A stretch of 64,000 bases of DNA from [Clostridium] asparagiforme DSM 15981. Lineage in GTDB: Bacteria; Bacillota; Clostridia; Lachnospirales; Lachnospiraceae. Positions 44,162 to 51,994 of this stretch are shown piece after piece. A program made the position numbers and the translations under genes. Each line of letters begins with the position of its first letter. Position 1 is the stretch's first letter. The stretch spans positions 4,898,001 to 4,962,000 of the forward strand of contig CP102272.1 in NCBI GenBank assembly GCA_025149125.1, given 5' to 3'. Below the pieces are notes generated by a model. That model searched no databases, was not told the DNA's origin, and saw only the letters and a program-made list of their open reading frames with translations.

Positions 44162-44428
44162 ATGAGCGATTTATACACAAGATTTATGGAATGGATCATG
44201 CCATTCCTGCAAGCAAACTGGCAGCTCTTTCTCATTGCGGTGGGGGCGCTGTTCCTGCTGGGCGGCATTTTTAATTGGAAATGGACCTGGGATCCCAACG
44301 GACATAACCTGTTTGGGTGGAATGCGTTTATTTACCGGCATTTTGGAGAAAACGGCGCCCGGGTCAACACTGGCATTTCAGGCGTAATAATCATTTTATG
44401 CGCTGTGGCGATGTGGTTGTTGATGTAA
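44162..44428 (+). CDS. Imm17-like two-helix membrane immunity protein
   Basis: 88 residues. Two membrane helices (about 20-38, LFLIAVGALFLLGGIF, and about 69-87, ISGVIIILCAVAMWLLM) flank an aromatic loop with NWKWTWDPNG, WNAFIYRHFG and ENGARVN. This matches the pattern I recall for Imm17 (Pfam PF15562), small two-helix proteins next to polymorphic toxins. GAGGGGA lies five bases before the ATG. No toxin gene is seen nearby, so it would be an orphan immunity gene. Family call is moderate; membrane topology is firm. Confidence 0.65.
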   Translation: MSDLYTRFMEWIMPFLQANWQLFLIAVGALFLLGGIFNWKWTWDPNGHNLFGWNAFIYRHFGENGARVNTGISGVIIILCAVAMWLLM

Positions 44429-44503
44429 GAAGCCCACCGTTTTGCGCGATTGGTTTAGGCGTATTGATCCGGTTTACAATTATAAAAAAGGAGTGTTACA
44501 TTT

Positions 44504-45250
44504 ATGGGATTGTTTGGATTTGACCCGTTAAAAGAGGCAGGCGGCTGGGAAGCTGCTATGACAGAGGAAGAAATTGCCGAGATGGAGAAAAAGGGCTACG
44601 ATATGTCCTCTGTCCGTGGCAAGCAGGCGGAGATTGCTGCACAGGAGGAGGCTGACGGGGCCGCCTTTGCTGAACAGCGCAAAGCCACCGCCGTTCCCAC
44701 GGATTTAAACAGGCTCACGCCTTACCGCTCCACGCCCCGCAGTACGGAAAGCGGCTTTTTCCGGGACGTGGCCGGAAAAGCGCCTTTATTTGGCAAAGAC
44801 AAATGGCGTGGGAAATTCGCCAACGCCCCATTGATTTACGGTGCGGTGATACAGGCCAACAGTGCTCTATGGCTCCCCGGTACAGAAGAGTACCTTCCCG
44901 CAGTTTTTGTGTTCGCCCTGGACAGCGCTCATATTTATGATGTGGAGTGGCTGACGGCCACGGCGGAGGCTGTCAGTAAAACGAAGATGAACGACACCGT
45001 TCCCGATGACTGCCGTGAGTTCATTGACATCCTTCGGGACGATCAAAGCGAGTTCTGCTTCCCGTTGGGCGCGTCCCTGGCCGCTGGTGCGGATGCCTGG
45101 TGCGTAACCTATAAATTTGACAAGCAGACCATTCTTCCCGGAAACCGTTTACCGGAGGATGGGATCGTGCCGTTCCTGCTGGAGGCCCAGCCGAAAAAGC
45201 AGATGCCCGTTCAACTTTCCCCAATTCCCGGTAAGTATTATTCGGCCTAA
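44504..45250 (+). CDS. Hypothetical protein, last of the small-gene cluster
   Basis: 248 residues, not recognised. Starts MGLFGFDP, similar to MGLFGNLF of the 42946 gene, then an acidic helical stretch (MTEEEIAEMEKKGYD) and a mixed domain (PLIYGAVIQANSALWLP, AVFVFALDSAHIYDVEWL). AAGGAG precedes the ATG. Soluble. The shared GLFG start suggests the two proteins are made for the same process; function unknown. Confidence 0.75.
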   Translation: MGLFGFDPLKEAGGWEAAMTEEEIAEMEKKGYDMSSVRGKQAEIAAQEEADGAAFAEQRKATAVPTDLNRLTPYRSTPRSTESGFFRDVAGKAPLFGKDKWRGKFANAPLIYGAVIQANSALWLPGTEEYLPAVFVFALDSAHIYDVEWLTATAEAVSKTKMNDTVPDDCREFIDILRDDQSEFCFPLGASLAAGADAWCVTYKFDKQTILPGNRLPEDGIVPFLLEAQPKKQMPVQLSPIPGKYYSA

Positions 45251-45275
45251 TAGTTCAAAGGATGCTTTGGGGTCC

Positions 45276-45429
45276 CAGAAGCCGACAAAATGGAAGCCCT
45301 TGGATGGTAGAACGGCATCGCATTTCCCGAAGTCGAAAAATCGTGATCCTGAGCGAGTGCTTCGGCGTTTCCACCGACTATCTGCGAGAGGACTACATCA
45401 AAGAGCCGGACGAAGTCAAACCTCCCACC
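45276..45429 (+). pseudogene. Frameshifted relic of an XRE-family regulator
   Basis: The conserved end of XRE helix-turn-helix domains is readable in pieces: SQKPTKW (normally SRQ-x-VSKWE), then AFPEVEK in another frame, and after a one-base loss in an A-run RKIVILSECFGVSTDYL. The start of the gene and its C-terminal domain are missing. Confidence 0.65.
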
Positions 45430-45453
45430 CCAAAAAGCGTCCATCCTGGCGGC

Positions 45454-45487
45454 GGCCCCACGCCCCGGCTCCCCGGGGCGCGGGGCC
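45454..45487. terminator. Strong GC hairpin at the 3' end of the hydrolase gene
   Basis: GGCCCC-A-CGCCCCGG, three-base loop, CCGGGGCG-C-GGGGCC, nine bases past the stop of the 45496-47481 gene. No U-run follows, so it may act as a 3' stabilising structure rather than a classic terminator. Confidence 0.5.
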
Positions 45488-45495
45488 ACTCAACA

Positions 45496-47481
45496 TCAGA
45501 ACCACCAGTTGGTCACATTCAGCGTCATGGTATGGCAGCAGGCGATCATTGCGAACATAATCGTATTGATCAACGCCCCCAGGTAAATCTTACCGGTCTT
45601 CAGATACAGCCTTCTGGCAATAATGGTACACACGGTCTGCACGATGAACAGGCTCCAGGTCTGCATCACGCGGGCGCTGTTTAACGGAACCTTGCCCACC
45701 TGGGAGAAGGTGTAATACTGGTAAATCCACAGGCAGAACAGGCCGATGCTGTTTGCAACGCACATCAAAAGGGTGTTGAGCCATTCCTTTCTCCCCTTGA
45801 CCATACGCCCGATATTCTGGGTGAACGCGTTGCTGAAGAAGAACAGGCCGTAAAGGATCATGAACCGGAAGGAAATCAGGAACGGTTCCTTGGCGGGCCA
45901 GCGGATTACAAAGTTCCCAAGCCGGAATTCAAGGCCAAAGAAGAAGTGTCCGAAGCCCACGATGGCGTAACCCACTCCCACGGAGCAAACCGCAAGGAGA
46001 ATGGTTTTCCAGATATTCTTCTTGTCAATCTTCATGTTCCACTGGGACGGCGGCATGAGCTTAGGCCCGTTGGAAAGATAATAACGGAGGAAGAAAATAC
46101 CGACCGTCAAAAGTCCCGCGGTAGCGGACCACAGCGACTGCTCCAGCAGCAGGCCCTGAGGCCAGATTCTGGTTCCGAACAGGCTTCTGGCCGCAAAGGT
46201 CTCGCCCTTGTGCCCGCCGATCCACATGGCAAGCTTCATCATATAAGTAATCGGGATAAACGCGCCCACCGCCATAAAGCCCCAGTACAGGAACTTGGTA
46301 AACGCGGTCTGCGGAGCCTGGGGCATATACACGTCGTCCGGGGACTTCACCAGCAGGCTGCTGAAGTAATTGGAGGTCAGCATCAGGCAGCAGGAGGAGA
46401 ACACCGCGCAGAAGAAACCGATCATACCCAGCACCGAGAGAATCATGGAATACTGTCCCGTCATGCTGCTTGCAGCGATGGGGTTCGGAGCCGTGAAAGC
46501 GTTCTGGAAGAAATCCAGGGAATTCCTGGTGGAAGCCGGTGAATAGGGGTTCACCATGTGGATTTCCTTGGGCTGGTAGAGCGCGCGGATGTACTCCTGC
46601 TCAGAACCGTTTACCGTTCCCTTGTAAATCTTTCCCACCTCTACGGATTCCGTCTCGGCCAGATTGTAGTTGTCCAGCTCGTTGATGAACACGCGGGCGT
46701 TGTTGGAGCTCGGGAAGGTCCAGGGGCCGCCCGCCTCCGTGGTGTAGTTGTTCTCGTCAAACGCACCCGCGCTGACGCCGTAGTGAACGTCGTAGGGCAG
46801 ATGGATCTCGTCTCCGCTCTCCAGAACGTCGTCCGGATCATAATTCAGATATGGAAGCCAGCTTCCGTTCACCGCCAGCTGCTGGTTGCCCATCAGGAAA
46901 ACGGCCGCGATCTTGTTGGGTTTTCCCAGATATTCCTGAATTTTGTAATAAGCATAGCAGGCGTCCGCCGTCTTGCCGCCCAGGGAATGGCCCTGGATGC
47001 CGATCTGGCTCTTATCCACGATCGCCAGATTGTTGTATACAAACTCCACCACATCGGCCATGCCGGAGGTGGGAGCCGTGGTGATATCCTCGAAGCTGCT
47101 GCCCGGATTGGCCGTCACCAGGAAAAATGCGTCCATGGGATTTTCCTTCCAGTTGGATGCGTCCCCATGGCCGTCGCAGTCCATGGTAATGGCCACGAAC
47201 CCTCTCTTGGCCAGCTCCAGGGAGATGAAATTCTGGCTCTCGCGCCCGTTGTAGCTTCCGTGCAGGGTAATGACGCAGGGAGCCGGATTCTCCGGCGTGG
47301 CTGTCTTTGGCTGGTAAATGGTGAGGCCGATATCATGCCCCAGGCTGTCTACAATCTTGATGTCCTTGGTGATCACGCTGCCAAAATTCGTATCGATCAG
47401 AGCCGTTCCAAAAATGGAAATCAGGCAGACAATGATCGAGACCAGGAGAAATTTTGCATAAAACTTCCGATTCAGTTTCAT
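45496..47481 (-). CDS. Alpha/beta-hydrolase fused to a polytopic membrane domain
   Basis: 661 residues. An N-terminal anchor helix (about 9-29) leads to an extracellular alpha/beta-hydrolase domain: oxyanion region TLHGSYNGRESQ, nucleophile elbow IQGHSLGGK (Ser at about 166), and the strand FVAITMDCDGHGD. From about residue 340 there are eight or more membrane helices (MILSVLGMIGFFCAVFSSC onward) to the C-terminal NVTNWWF. Serine hydrolases of this kind are usually single-domain; the fused membrane half suggests acyl or ester transfer at the membrane, or transport, but that is inference. Substrate unknown. Preceded by the repeat element at 47517 and the LarA gene. Confidence 0.85.
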   Translation of the reverse strand: MKLNRKFYAKFLLVSIIVCLISIFGTALIDTNFGSVITKDIKIVDSLGHDIGLTIYQPKTATPENPAPCVITLHGSYNGRESQNFISLELAKRGFVAITMDCDGHGDASNWKENPMDAFFLVTANPGSSFEDITTAPTSGMADVVEFVYNNLAIVDKSQIGIQGHSLGGKTADACYAYYKIQEYLGKPNKIAAVFLMGNQQLAVNGSWLPYLNYDPDDVLESGDEIHLPYDVHYGVSAGAFDENNYTTEAGGPWTFPSSNNARVFINELDNYNLAETESVEVGKIYKGTVNGSEQEYIRALYQPKEIHMVNPYSPASTRNSLDFFQNAFTAPNPIAASSMTGQYSMILSVLGMIGFFCAVFSSCCLMLTSNYFSSLLVKSPDDVYMPQAPQTAFTKFLYWGFMAVGAFIPITYMMKLAMWIGGHKGETFAARSLFGTRIWPQGLLLEQSLWSATAGLLTVGIFFLRYYLSNGPKLMPPSQWNMKIDKKNIWKTILLAVCSVGVGYAIVGFGHFFFGLEFRLGNFVIRWPAKEPFLISFRFMILYGLFFFSNAFTQNIGRMVKGRKEWLNTLLMCVANSIGLFCLWIYQYYTFSQVGKVPLNSARVMQTWSLFIVQTVCTIIARRLYLKTGKIYLGALINTIMFAMIACCHTMTLNVTNWWF

Positions 47482-47516
47482 CTGAAATACCTACCTTTTC
47501 TTTCTGTAAAATATGT

Positions 47517-47665
47517 AACAGTTCGGGACGGCGGGGAAATTGGTGCAGGAAGCAGCGTCAAGCTTGCCTGTAAGCTGCTTTTTGTGCCAATTTCCACATC
47601 GGATGGACATCCGATGCTTCTTGGCCGTCTTTTTCGTTCAAGAAGATAAGCCGCCCTGAACCGTT
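47517..47665. repeat. Structured intergenic element, same class as at 39437
   Basis: Imperfect terminal inverted repeats (AACAGTTCGGGACGGCGG, with CCGCCCTGAACCGTT at the other end) enclose several hairpins: CATCGGATG-GA-CATCCGATG is perfect, GGAAATTGG pairs with CCAATTTCC, AGCAGC with GCTGCT, TTCTTG with CAAGAA. Non-coding. Lies between LarA and the hydrolase gene. Confidence 0.6.
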
Positions 47666-47674
47666 GCTAAAATG

Positions 47675-48976
47675 TTATATTTCCGCGTTCCCGTTCTCCG
47701 GCGCGGTCACCATCACGGACACGCCGTCCGGTATCACCGTGACGCTTCCATCCGGCCTTCCAAGCAGCCGGTCCGCCATCCGAAGCGCTTCCTCCATGGA
47801 GTCTGCCGGTATCATATGCAGCGCCCTCACCATTTCCGGCGGGGCGGAGGACACGTAAATGACTCTGGCCCGCTTCAGCACCCTGGCAAAAATCTGGGAC
47901 TGCCATTGGTCCGGTATGGTTCCCTCCGCCGGGGTGGCGAGAAAACGCTCCATCATGCGGTCCACGTCCGGCTCGTCCCGGAAAGTCTCGTAAAACACCT
48001 GTCCACCGTGGCCGTCCTCCGACTTCGCGGCCATGATAATGACGCCCCCCTCGTTGACCGTGGCCTCCGCGGCCGTCATGCCCTTCACCGCCTGGTAAAT
48101 GTTCTGGTCCAGCGGATAGCCGCCGTTGGTGGAGACAACGATATCCGCAGGCACCGCAGGCGTACGGCACCAGTCGTTAAGAAAGCTCACGCCCTTTTTG
48201 TGGGCCAGATCGCAGTCCCCGGCCACCGCGTGAATAATTTCCTTTTTCTGGTTAATCACCACGTTCACGATAAACGCCAGACCAGCCTTTTTGGCCGCGT
48301 AAATCATATCCCGGTGAATGGGGTTGCCCTCAATGATTCCGGTCCGCGCGTACGGGCTGTCGATAAATGCGGAGCAGTGGTTCGCCAGCACCGTTTTCCT
48401 GGCCGCCACCCCCGGCAGCACGCTCTTGCGCCCGCCTGAGAAGCCCGCAAAAAAGTGCGGCTCAATGAAGCCCTCCGCGCACAGCAGATCCGCCTCCACG
48501 GCCATGCGGTTTAAAATCAGCTCCCCGCCCGACGGCAGGGTTCCCAGGGAAACGAAATCCTCCGAATCCTCGCAGCTGTGAATCACGATCTTCTCCCGCC
48601 CCGCAATCTCCTCGCCGAACTTCTGGATCAGCTCCTCCCTGGTAGGCGCCCGGTGACAGCCGGTGGCGATCAGAATCGTGATATCCGCCTCAGGGTTGCC
48701 CTCCCGTATCTCCCGGAGCATGGCCGGGATAATGTGCCTGCTGGGAACCGGGCGGGTATGGTCGCTGGCGATCATCACCACATTGTGTTTGCCCTTCGCC
48801 AACTGGCTCAGCCGAGGAGAACCTTCCGGACTTTCCAGCGCCGCATTCACCAATTCCTCTTCCCCCAAATCGGGGCGGTAGGTGTGAAGATGCGATTCCA
48901 GGACCGCCTTCACCCGGCGCTCAGGAAGCGAAAGGGAAATCGTTCCTCTCCCGTAGGGTAAATCAAATCGTTTCAT
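47675..48976 (-). CDS. LarA-family nickel-pincer racemase/epimerase (DUF2088)
   Basis: 433 residues, full length for the family. Motifs: IASDHTRPVPSR, ATGCHRAPTREE (catalytic His), EPHFFAGFSGGRKSVLPG (His and the Lys that holds the nickel-pincer cofactor), and NPIHRDM. LarA itself interconverts L- and D-lactate; many homologues act on other 2-hydroxy acids, so lactate is not assured. The cofactor makers LarB, LarC and LarE are not in the window. The divergent PrpR-type regulator and paired TTTGAAAC sites in the shared promoter region suggest specific control by a hydroxy-acid-like signal. Confidence 0.88.
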   Translation of the reverse strand: MKRFDLPYGRGTISLSLPERRVKAVLESHLHTYRPDLGEEELVNAALESPEGSPRLSQLAKGKHNVVMIASDHTRPVPSRHIIPAMLREIREGNPEADITILIATGCHRAPTREELIQKFGEEIAGREKIVIHSCEDSEDFVSLGTLPSGGELILNRMAVEADLLCAEGFIEPHFFAGFSGGRKSVLPGVAARKTVLANHCSAFIDSPYARTGIIEGNPIHRDMIYAAKKAGLAFIVNVVINQKKEIIHAVAGDCDLAHKKGVSFLNDWCRTPAVPADIVVSTNGGYPLDQNIYQAVKGMTAAEATVNEGGVIIMAAKSEDGHGGQVFYETFRDEPDVDRMMERFLATPAEGTIPDQWQSQIFARVLKRARVIYVSSAPPEMVRALHMIPADSMEEALRMADRLLGRPDGSVTVIPDGVSVMVTAPENGNAEI

Positions 48977-48987
48977 ACTCCCTCCTT

Positions 48988-49121
48988 AACATTTGAAACT
49001 TTTCACAGAAATTTTACCGAATTTTTATAATTCATTCAACTTCTAACTCGTTAAATTTTGAAACATTTTACAAAAAATATAGATATTTTCGTTCCAATAT
49101 GTTACACTTGTTTCAAATGTT
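48988..49121. promoter_or_regulatory. Mirror-image TTTGAAAC sites in the larA/regulator divergent region
   Basis: AACATTTGAAAC at 48988-48999 is the exact reverse complement of GTTTCAAATGTT at 49110-49121; a third related site (TTTTGAAACAT) lies near 49056-49066. Spacing and symmetry suit binding by the divergent regulator. No -24/-12 (sigma-54) promoter was found. Confidence 0.5.
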
Positions 49122-49270
49122 GATAGTTGTGTTAAATGGAAAATGTTCCTGGCGCAGGCTCTTTCCGGCACAGACCCTTGCCGGCGGCCGCCGCCCGGTA
49201 TTTTTAGCTCAGAGGCTGTCCGGCGTGCCGTCTTCCGGCATGCAAACACATTTTATGGGGGGAATACAGT

Positions 49271-51040
49271 ATGGAGAAAACCATCCGAATCTTGGGAATT
49301 GCGCCCTATGAGGCGCTTCGGGCGGCGATGGTCAAAATCGCCAAAAACAGACCGGATTTGTCTGTGGACATTTATCTGGGAAATATGAAAGAGGGCGTTG
49401 ACATCGCCAAATTCCATCAGAATGAAAACTACGACGTGATCATTTCCAGAGGCGCCACCGCGCGTCTGATCAAAGAAGAAGTGCATATCCCGGTGATTTC
49501 CGTGGACTTCTCAGCCTACGACATTCTGCGGACCATCAAGCTGGCGGAAAACTATCCCTACCGCTACGCAGTGCTGGGATTTCCGGGAATCACCAAAGGA
49601 GCGCGGATTCTCTGCGACCTGCTGCAGAAGGATATGGAAATTATCACCATTTATCACGAGGAAGATGCGAAAGAGGCCATAAAAGATTTAAAGCAGAGAG
49701 GCATTTCCATGGTCATCTGCGGCACGGTGGGGGAAAATTATGCAAAAAAGATGGGACTCGCCAGCATCCTCGTGCTTTCCGGGGACGAGAGCGTGGAAGC
49801 GGCCTTTGACCAGGCCGTGGAGATGAGCTACGGTTACGCCTATATGAGGGAGCGCAAGACATTGTATGAAACGATCCTGACAGGGGAACCGGAATCCCTG
49901 CTCCTCTATGACAGCAACGGATCCCTCTTTTTTTCCAGCTGGAACGCAGGACACGGCGACGAGGCCCCTGTCCACCTGCCGGAATTAGCCACAATGCCGC
50001 CGGAAGGGATCGAGCGGGTGCAGACCGTCAAAAACACCCTCTTCGAGATCAGCGGAAAATGGGTGGAGCTGGACGAACACCGCTACGCGCTGTTTCGGAT
50101 CCGGGAAGCCAAAATTCCGGTGGGCGCCGGCCGGCAGGGCATTTTCTTCTTCAACCGAAATCAGGCGGAGAGCGACTATTACAACAGCTTTTACGCGGCC
50201 TCCGGCGCCCTGGGAATGATGGAAGGGCAGATCAACGCGCTGGCAAAGACCTCCCAGCCGGTGGTCATAACCGGCGAGGAGGGCTGCGGAAAAGATCAGA
50301 TCGCCCGCTATCTCTATATCCACAGCCCGCTCCGAAACAATTCCTTCATCATGATCGACTGTGAACTGATCAACGACAAGAGCTGGGCCTTCCTGATCAA
50401 CAGCTCAGGCTCGCCCTTTGGCGAGAACAACCAGACCTATTACTTCAAAAATCTGGACCGCCTTGCTGAGAACAAATACCGCCAGTTGGAATTTGTCCTT
50501 TTAGAGCAGAGCCTTCCCCAGCGCAACCGCGTAATCCTCACCTGCGTTTTGGAGAAAAACAGAAAGCTGCCGGAGCGGATTCTGCGGTTCATCAACCAAT
50601 TCTCCTGTTCCAAAATCCGCCTGCCCTCCCTCCGGGAGCGCATGACCGAGTTTTCCATGCTCGCAAGTCTCTACATGGCCAAAAAGAACACGGAGCTCGG
50701 AAAACAGATCCTGGGATTTGAACCCGCGGCCCTGGAGCTGCTCCAAAATTACGACTGGCCCTGCAATTACACCCAGCTGAAACGGGTGCTGGACGAGCTG
50801 GTGGGTATGACGGACACCTCCTATATCAGCCAATTACATACCAGCTGGCTCCTGTCCGAGGAGAAAAATATCTACGGCTCCGATTGCGGAGAAGACGCCA
50901 TCGATCTCAACCGAACGCTCTACGAGATCAACCGCGACATCATCAACCGCGAACTGGTCCGAATGAAGGGGAATCAAACTGCTGTGGCCAAGAAACTGGG
51001 GATCAGCAGGACGACGTTGTGGAGGTATGCGAAGGAATAG
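49271..51040 (+). CDS. PrpR-type regulator with degenerate AAA+ domain and Fis-type HTH
   Basis: 589 residues. The N-terminal PrpR_N sensor domain (about 1-200: RGATARLIKEEVHIPVISVD) binds small acids in relatives. A PAS-like segment follows, then a sigma-54 activator-type AAA+ domain (about 315-500) and a C-terminal Fis HTH (NQTAVAKKLGISRTTLWRY). Walker A is present in altered form (GEEGCGKDQIA), but the GAFTGA loop that touches sigma-54 is missing and Walker B reads YYFKNLDRL without the DE pair. It is therefore unlikely to drive a sigma-54 promoter and may act on sigma-A promoters. Divergent from larA, its probable target. GGGGGG seven bases before the ATG. Confidence 0.88.
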   Translation: MEKTIRILGIAPYEALRAAMVKIAKNRPDLSVDIYLGNMKEGVDIAKFHQNENYDVIISRGATARLIKEEVHIPVISVDFSAYDILRTIKLAENYPYRYAVLGFPGITKGARILCDLLQKDMEIITIYHEEDAKEAIKDLKQRGISMVICGTVGENYAKKMGLASILVLSGDESVEAAFDQAVEMSYGYAYMRERKTLYETILTGEPESLLLYDSNGSLFFSSWNAGHGDEAPVHLPELATMPPEGIERVQTVKNTLFEISGKWVELDEHRYALFRIREAKIPVGAGRQGIFFFNRNQAESDYYNSFYAASGALGMMEGQINALAKTSQPVVITGEEGCGKDQIARYLYIHSPLRNNSFIMIDCELINDKSWAFLINSSGSPFGENNQTYYFKNLDRLAENKYRQLEFVLLEQSLPQRNRVILTCVLEKNRKLPERILRFINQFSCSKIRLPSLRERMTEFSMLASLYMAKKNTELGKQILGFEPAALELLQNYDWPCNYTQLKRVLDELVGMTDTSYISQLHTSWLLSEEKNIYGSDCGEDAIDLNRTLYEINRDIINRELVRMKGNQTAVAKKLGISRTTLWRYAKE

Positions 51041-51048
51041 CATACCTC
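51022..51048. terminator. Bidirectional hairpin shared by two convergent genes
   Basis: GAGGTATGC, nine-base loop, GCATACCTC, then TTATT. It overlaps the stop codon of the regulator gene and abuts the stop codon of the convergent PHP gene. Confidence 0.65.
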
Positions 51049-51978
51049 TTATTCGTCCCCTCTCCCCCCCAGCCCCTCCGCAAACGCCGGATTGGTCCAG
51101 GCCGTATTTCCGAAGGCGTCCACGCACTCGACCCTCACATACGCCTCCGATCCCTTCAACTCATACCGGTCCCCGGTCATCATGTTTTCACCCGCGTAGC
51201 GGGCCGCCCCGCGGGGCGGATACGTCACAAAATGGATCTCCTTCACCGGCGAGCAGCACACGTAGACCGCTCCGTCCTCAATCCCCCAGTCGTAAATCTC
51301 CGGTCCCATGGTCGAATAGAAATTCCCGTCCCCCACGGCTTCCATGATGGCCGGCCCGCTTTTCTCCCGTGCGTTGACCGAAATCCACCCGCCGAAGCGG
51401 TCGCTCTTCTGCGTTTTCCCGTGGGTATCGTCGCAGGCGATGCCGAGCACCCGCCGCCCCGCCCTCAGAAGCATATCCCAGTACACATCCGCCCGCCCGG
51501 CATGACAGATGCGCTCGCAGCCCATGTTGAACACCTCAATGGCCTGATATCCCGTCAAATTGCTGATCTCCGCGGGCTCCATCCTGGAAAATACCGGGTG
51601 CGCCAGAACCACGAACTGGCCGTCCGCCCGCATACTGTCCGTCAGCTGCTGGACCGTCACCTCCGAGGGGTCGGGCCGCTCCATGGAAAAAGCTTTCTGC
51701 TCCCCAGCCGGGCGGCCGGAAAGCCCCACCAGGTGAACGCATTTGGTTTTCGAGTAAGTGATATCCCGTTCCCACCCGGGAATCAGGCAAATCCCTTCCA
51801 ATTCCTGCTGAAAGGAATCCATAATATTGTGGTCCGTGACCGCCAGAAAATCATAGCCCCGGTCCCGATAATCCCGAATCTGCCTGTCCGGTTCACACAC
51901 GCCGTCGGAAACCGTGGTATGGCTATGGATATTTCCCTTCAGCCACATCCCCCTGTTTTCAAAAAAAGAATGTTTCAT
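51049..51978 (-). CDS. PHP-domain metal-dependent hydrolase
   Basis: 309 residues. PHP motifs: KGNIHSHTTVSDG, FLAVTDHNIMD, VLAHPVFS, and IACDDTHG, with the typical CxtH layout of RNase AM/polymerase-PHP relatives. A beta-sandwich-like C-terminus (VYVCCSPVKEIHFVTYPP) is present. Last gene of the TAXI-TRAP operon, 16 bases after the permease, so it may process a phosphorylated form of the imported substrate; this is context only. Distinct in sequence from the PHP protein at 39646. Confidence 0.85.
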   Translation of the reverse strand: MKHSFFENRGMWLKGNIHSHTTVSDGVCEPDRQIRDYRDRGYDFLAVTDHNIMDSFQQELEGICLIPGWERDITYSKTKCVHLVGLSGRPAGEQKAFSMERPDPSEVTVQQLTDSMRADGQFVVLAHPVFSRMEPAEISNLTGYQAIEVFNMGCERICHAGRADVYWDMLLRAGRRVLGIACDDTHGKTQKSDRFGGWISVNAREKSGPAIMEAVGDGNFYSTMGPEIYDWGIEDGAVYVCCSPVKEIHFVTYPPRGAARYAGENMMTGDRYELKGSEAYVRVECVDAFGNTAWTNPAFAEGLGGRGDE

Positions 51979-51994
51979 CTGATCACCCGCTCGA

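Noticed and set aside
45262..45684. A 140-codon plus-strand gene after the small-gene cluster
   Set aside because: Only a short XRE fragment is recognisable, in several frames; the second half is antisense to the hydrolase gene.
46558..47649. Plus-strand open frame of 363 codons
   Set aside because: Antisense to the hydrolase gene and runs into the structured repeat; no family motif or ribosome site.
48977..49270. A sigma-54 promoter for larA
   Set aside because: No TGGCAC-N5-TTGC type element found, and the divergent regulator lacks the GAFTGA loop.
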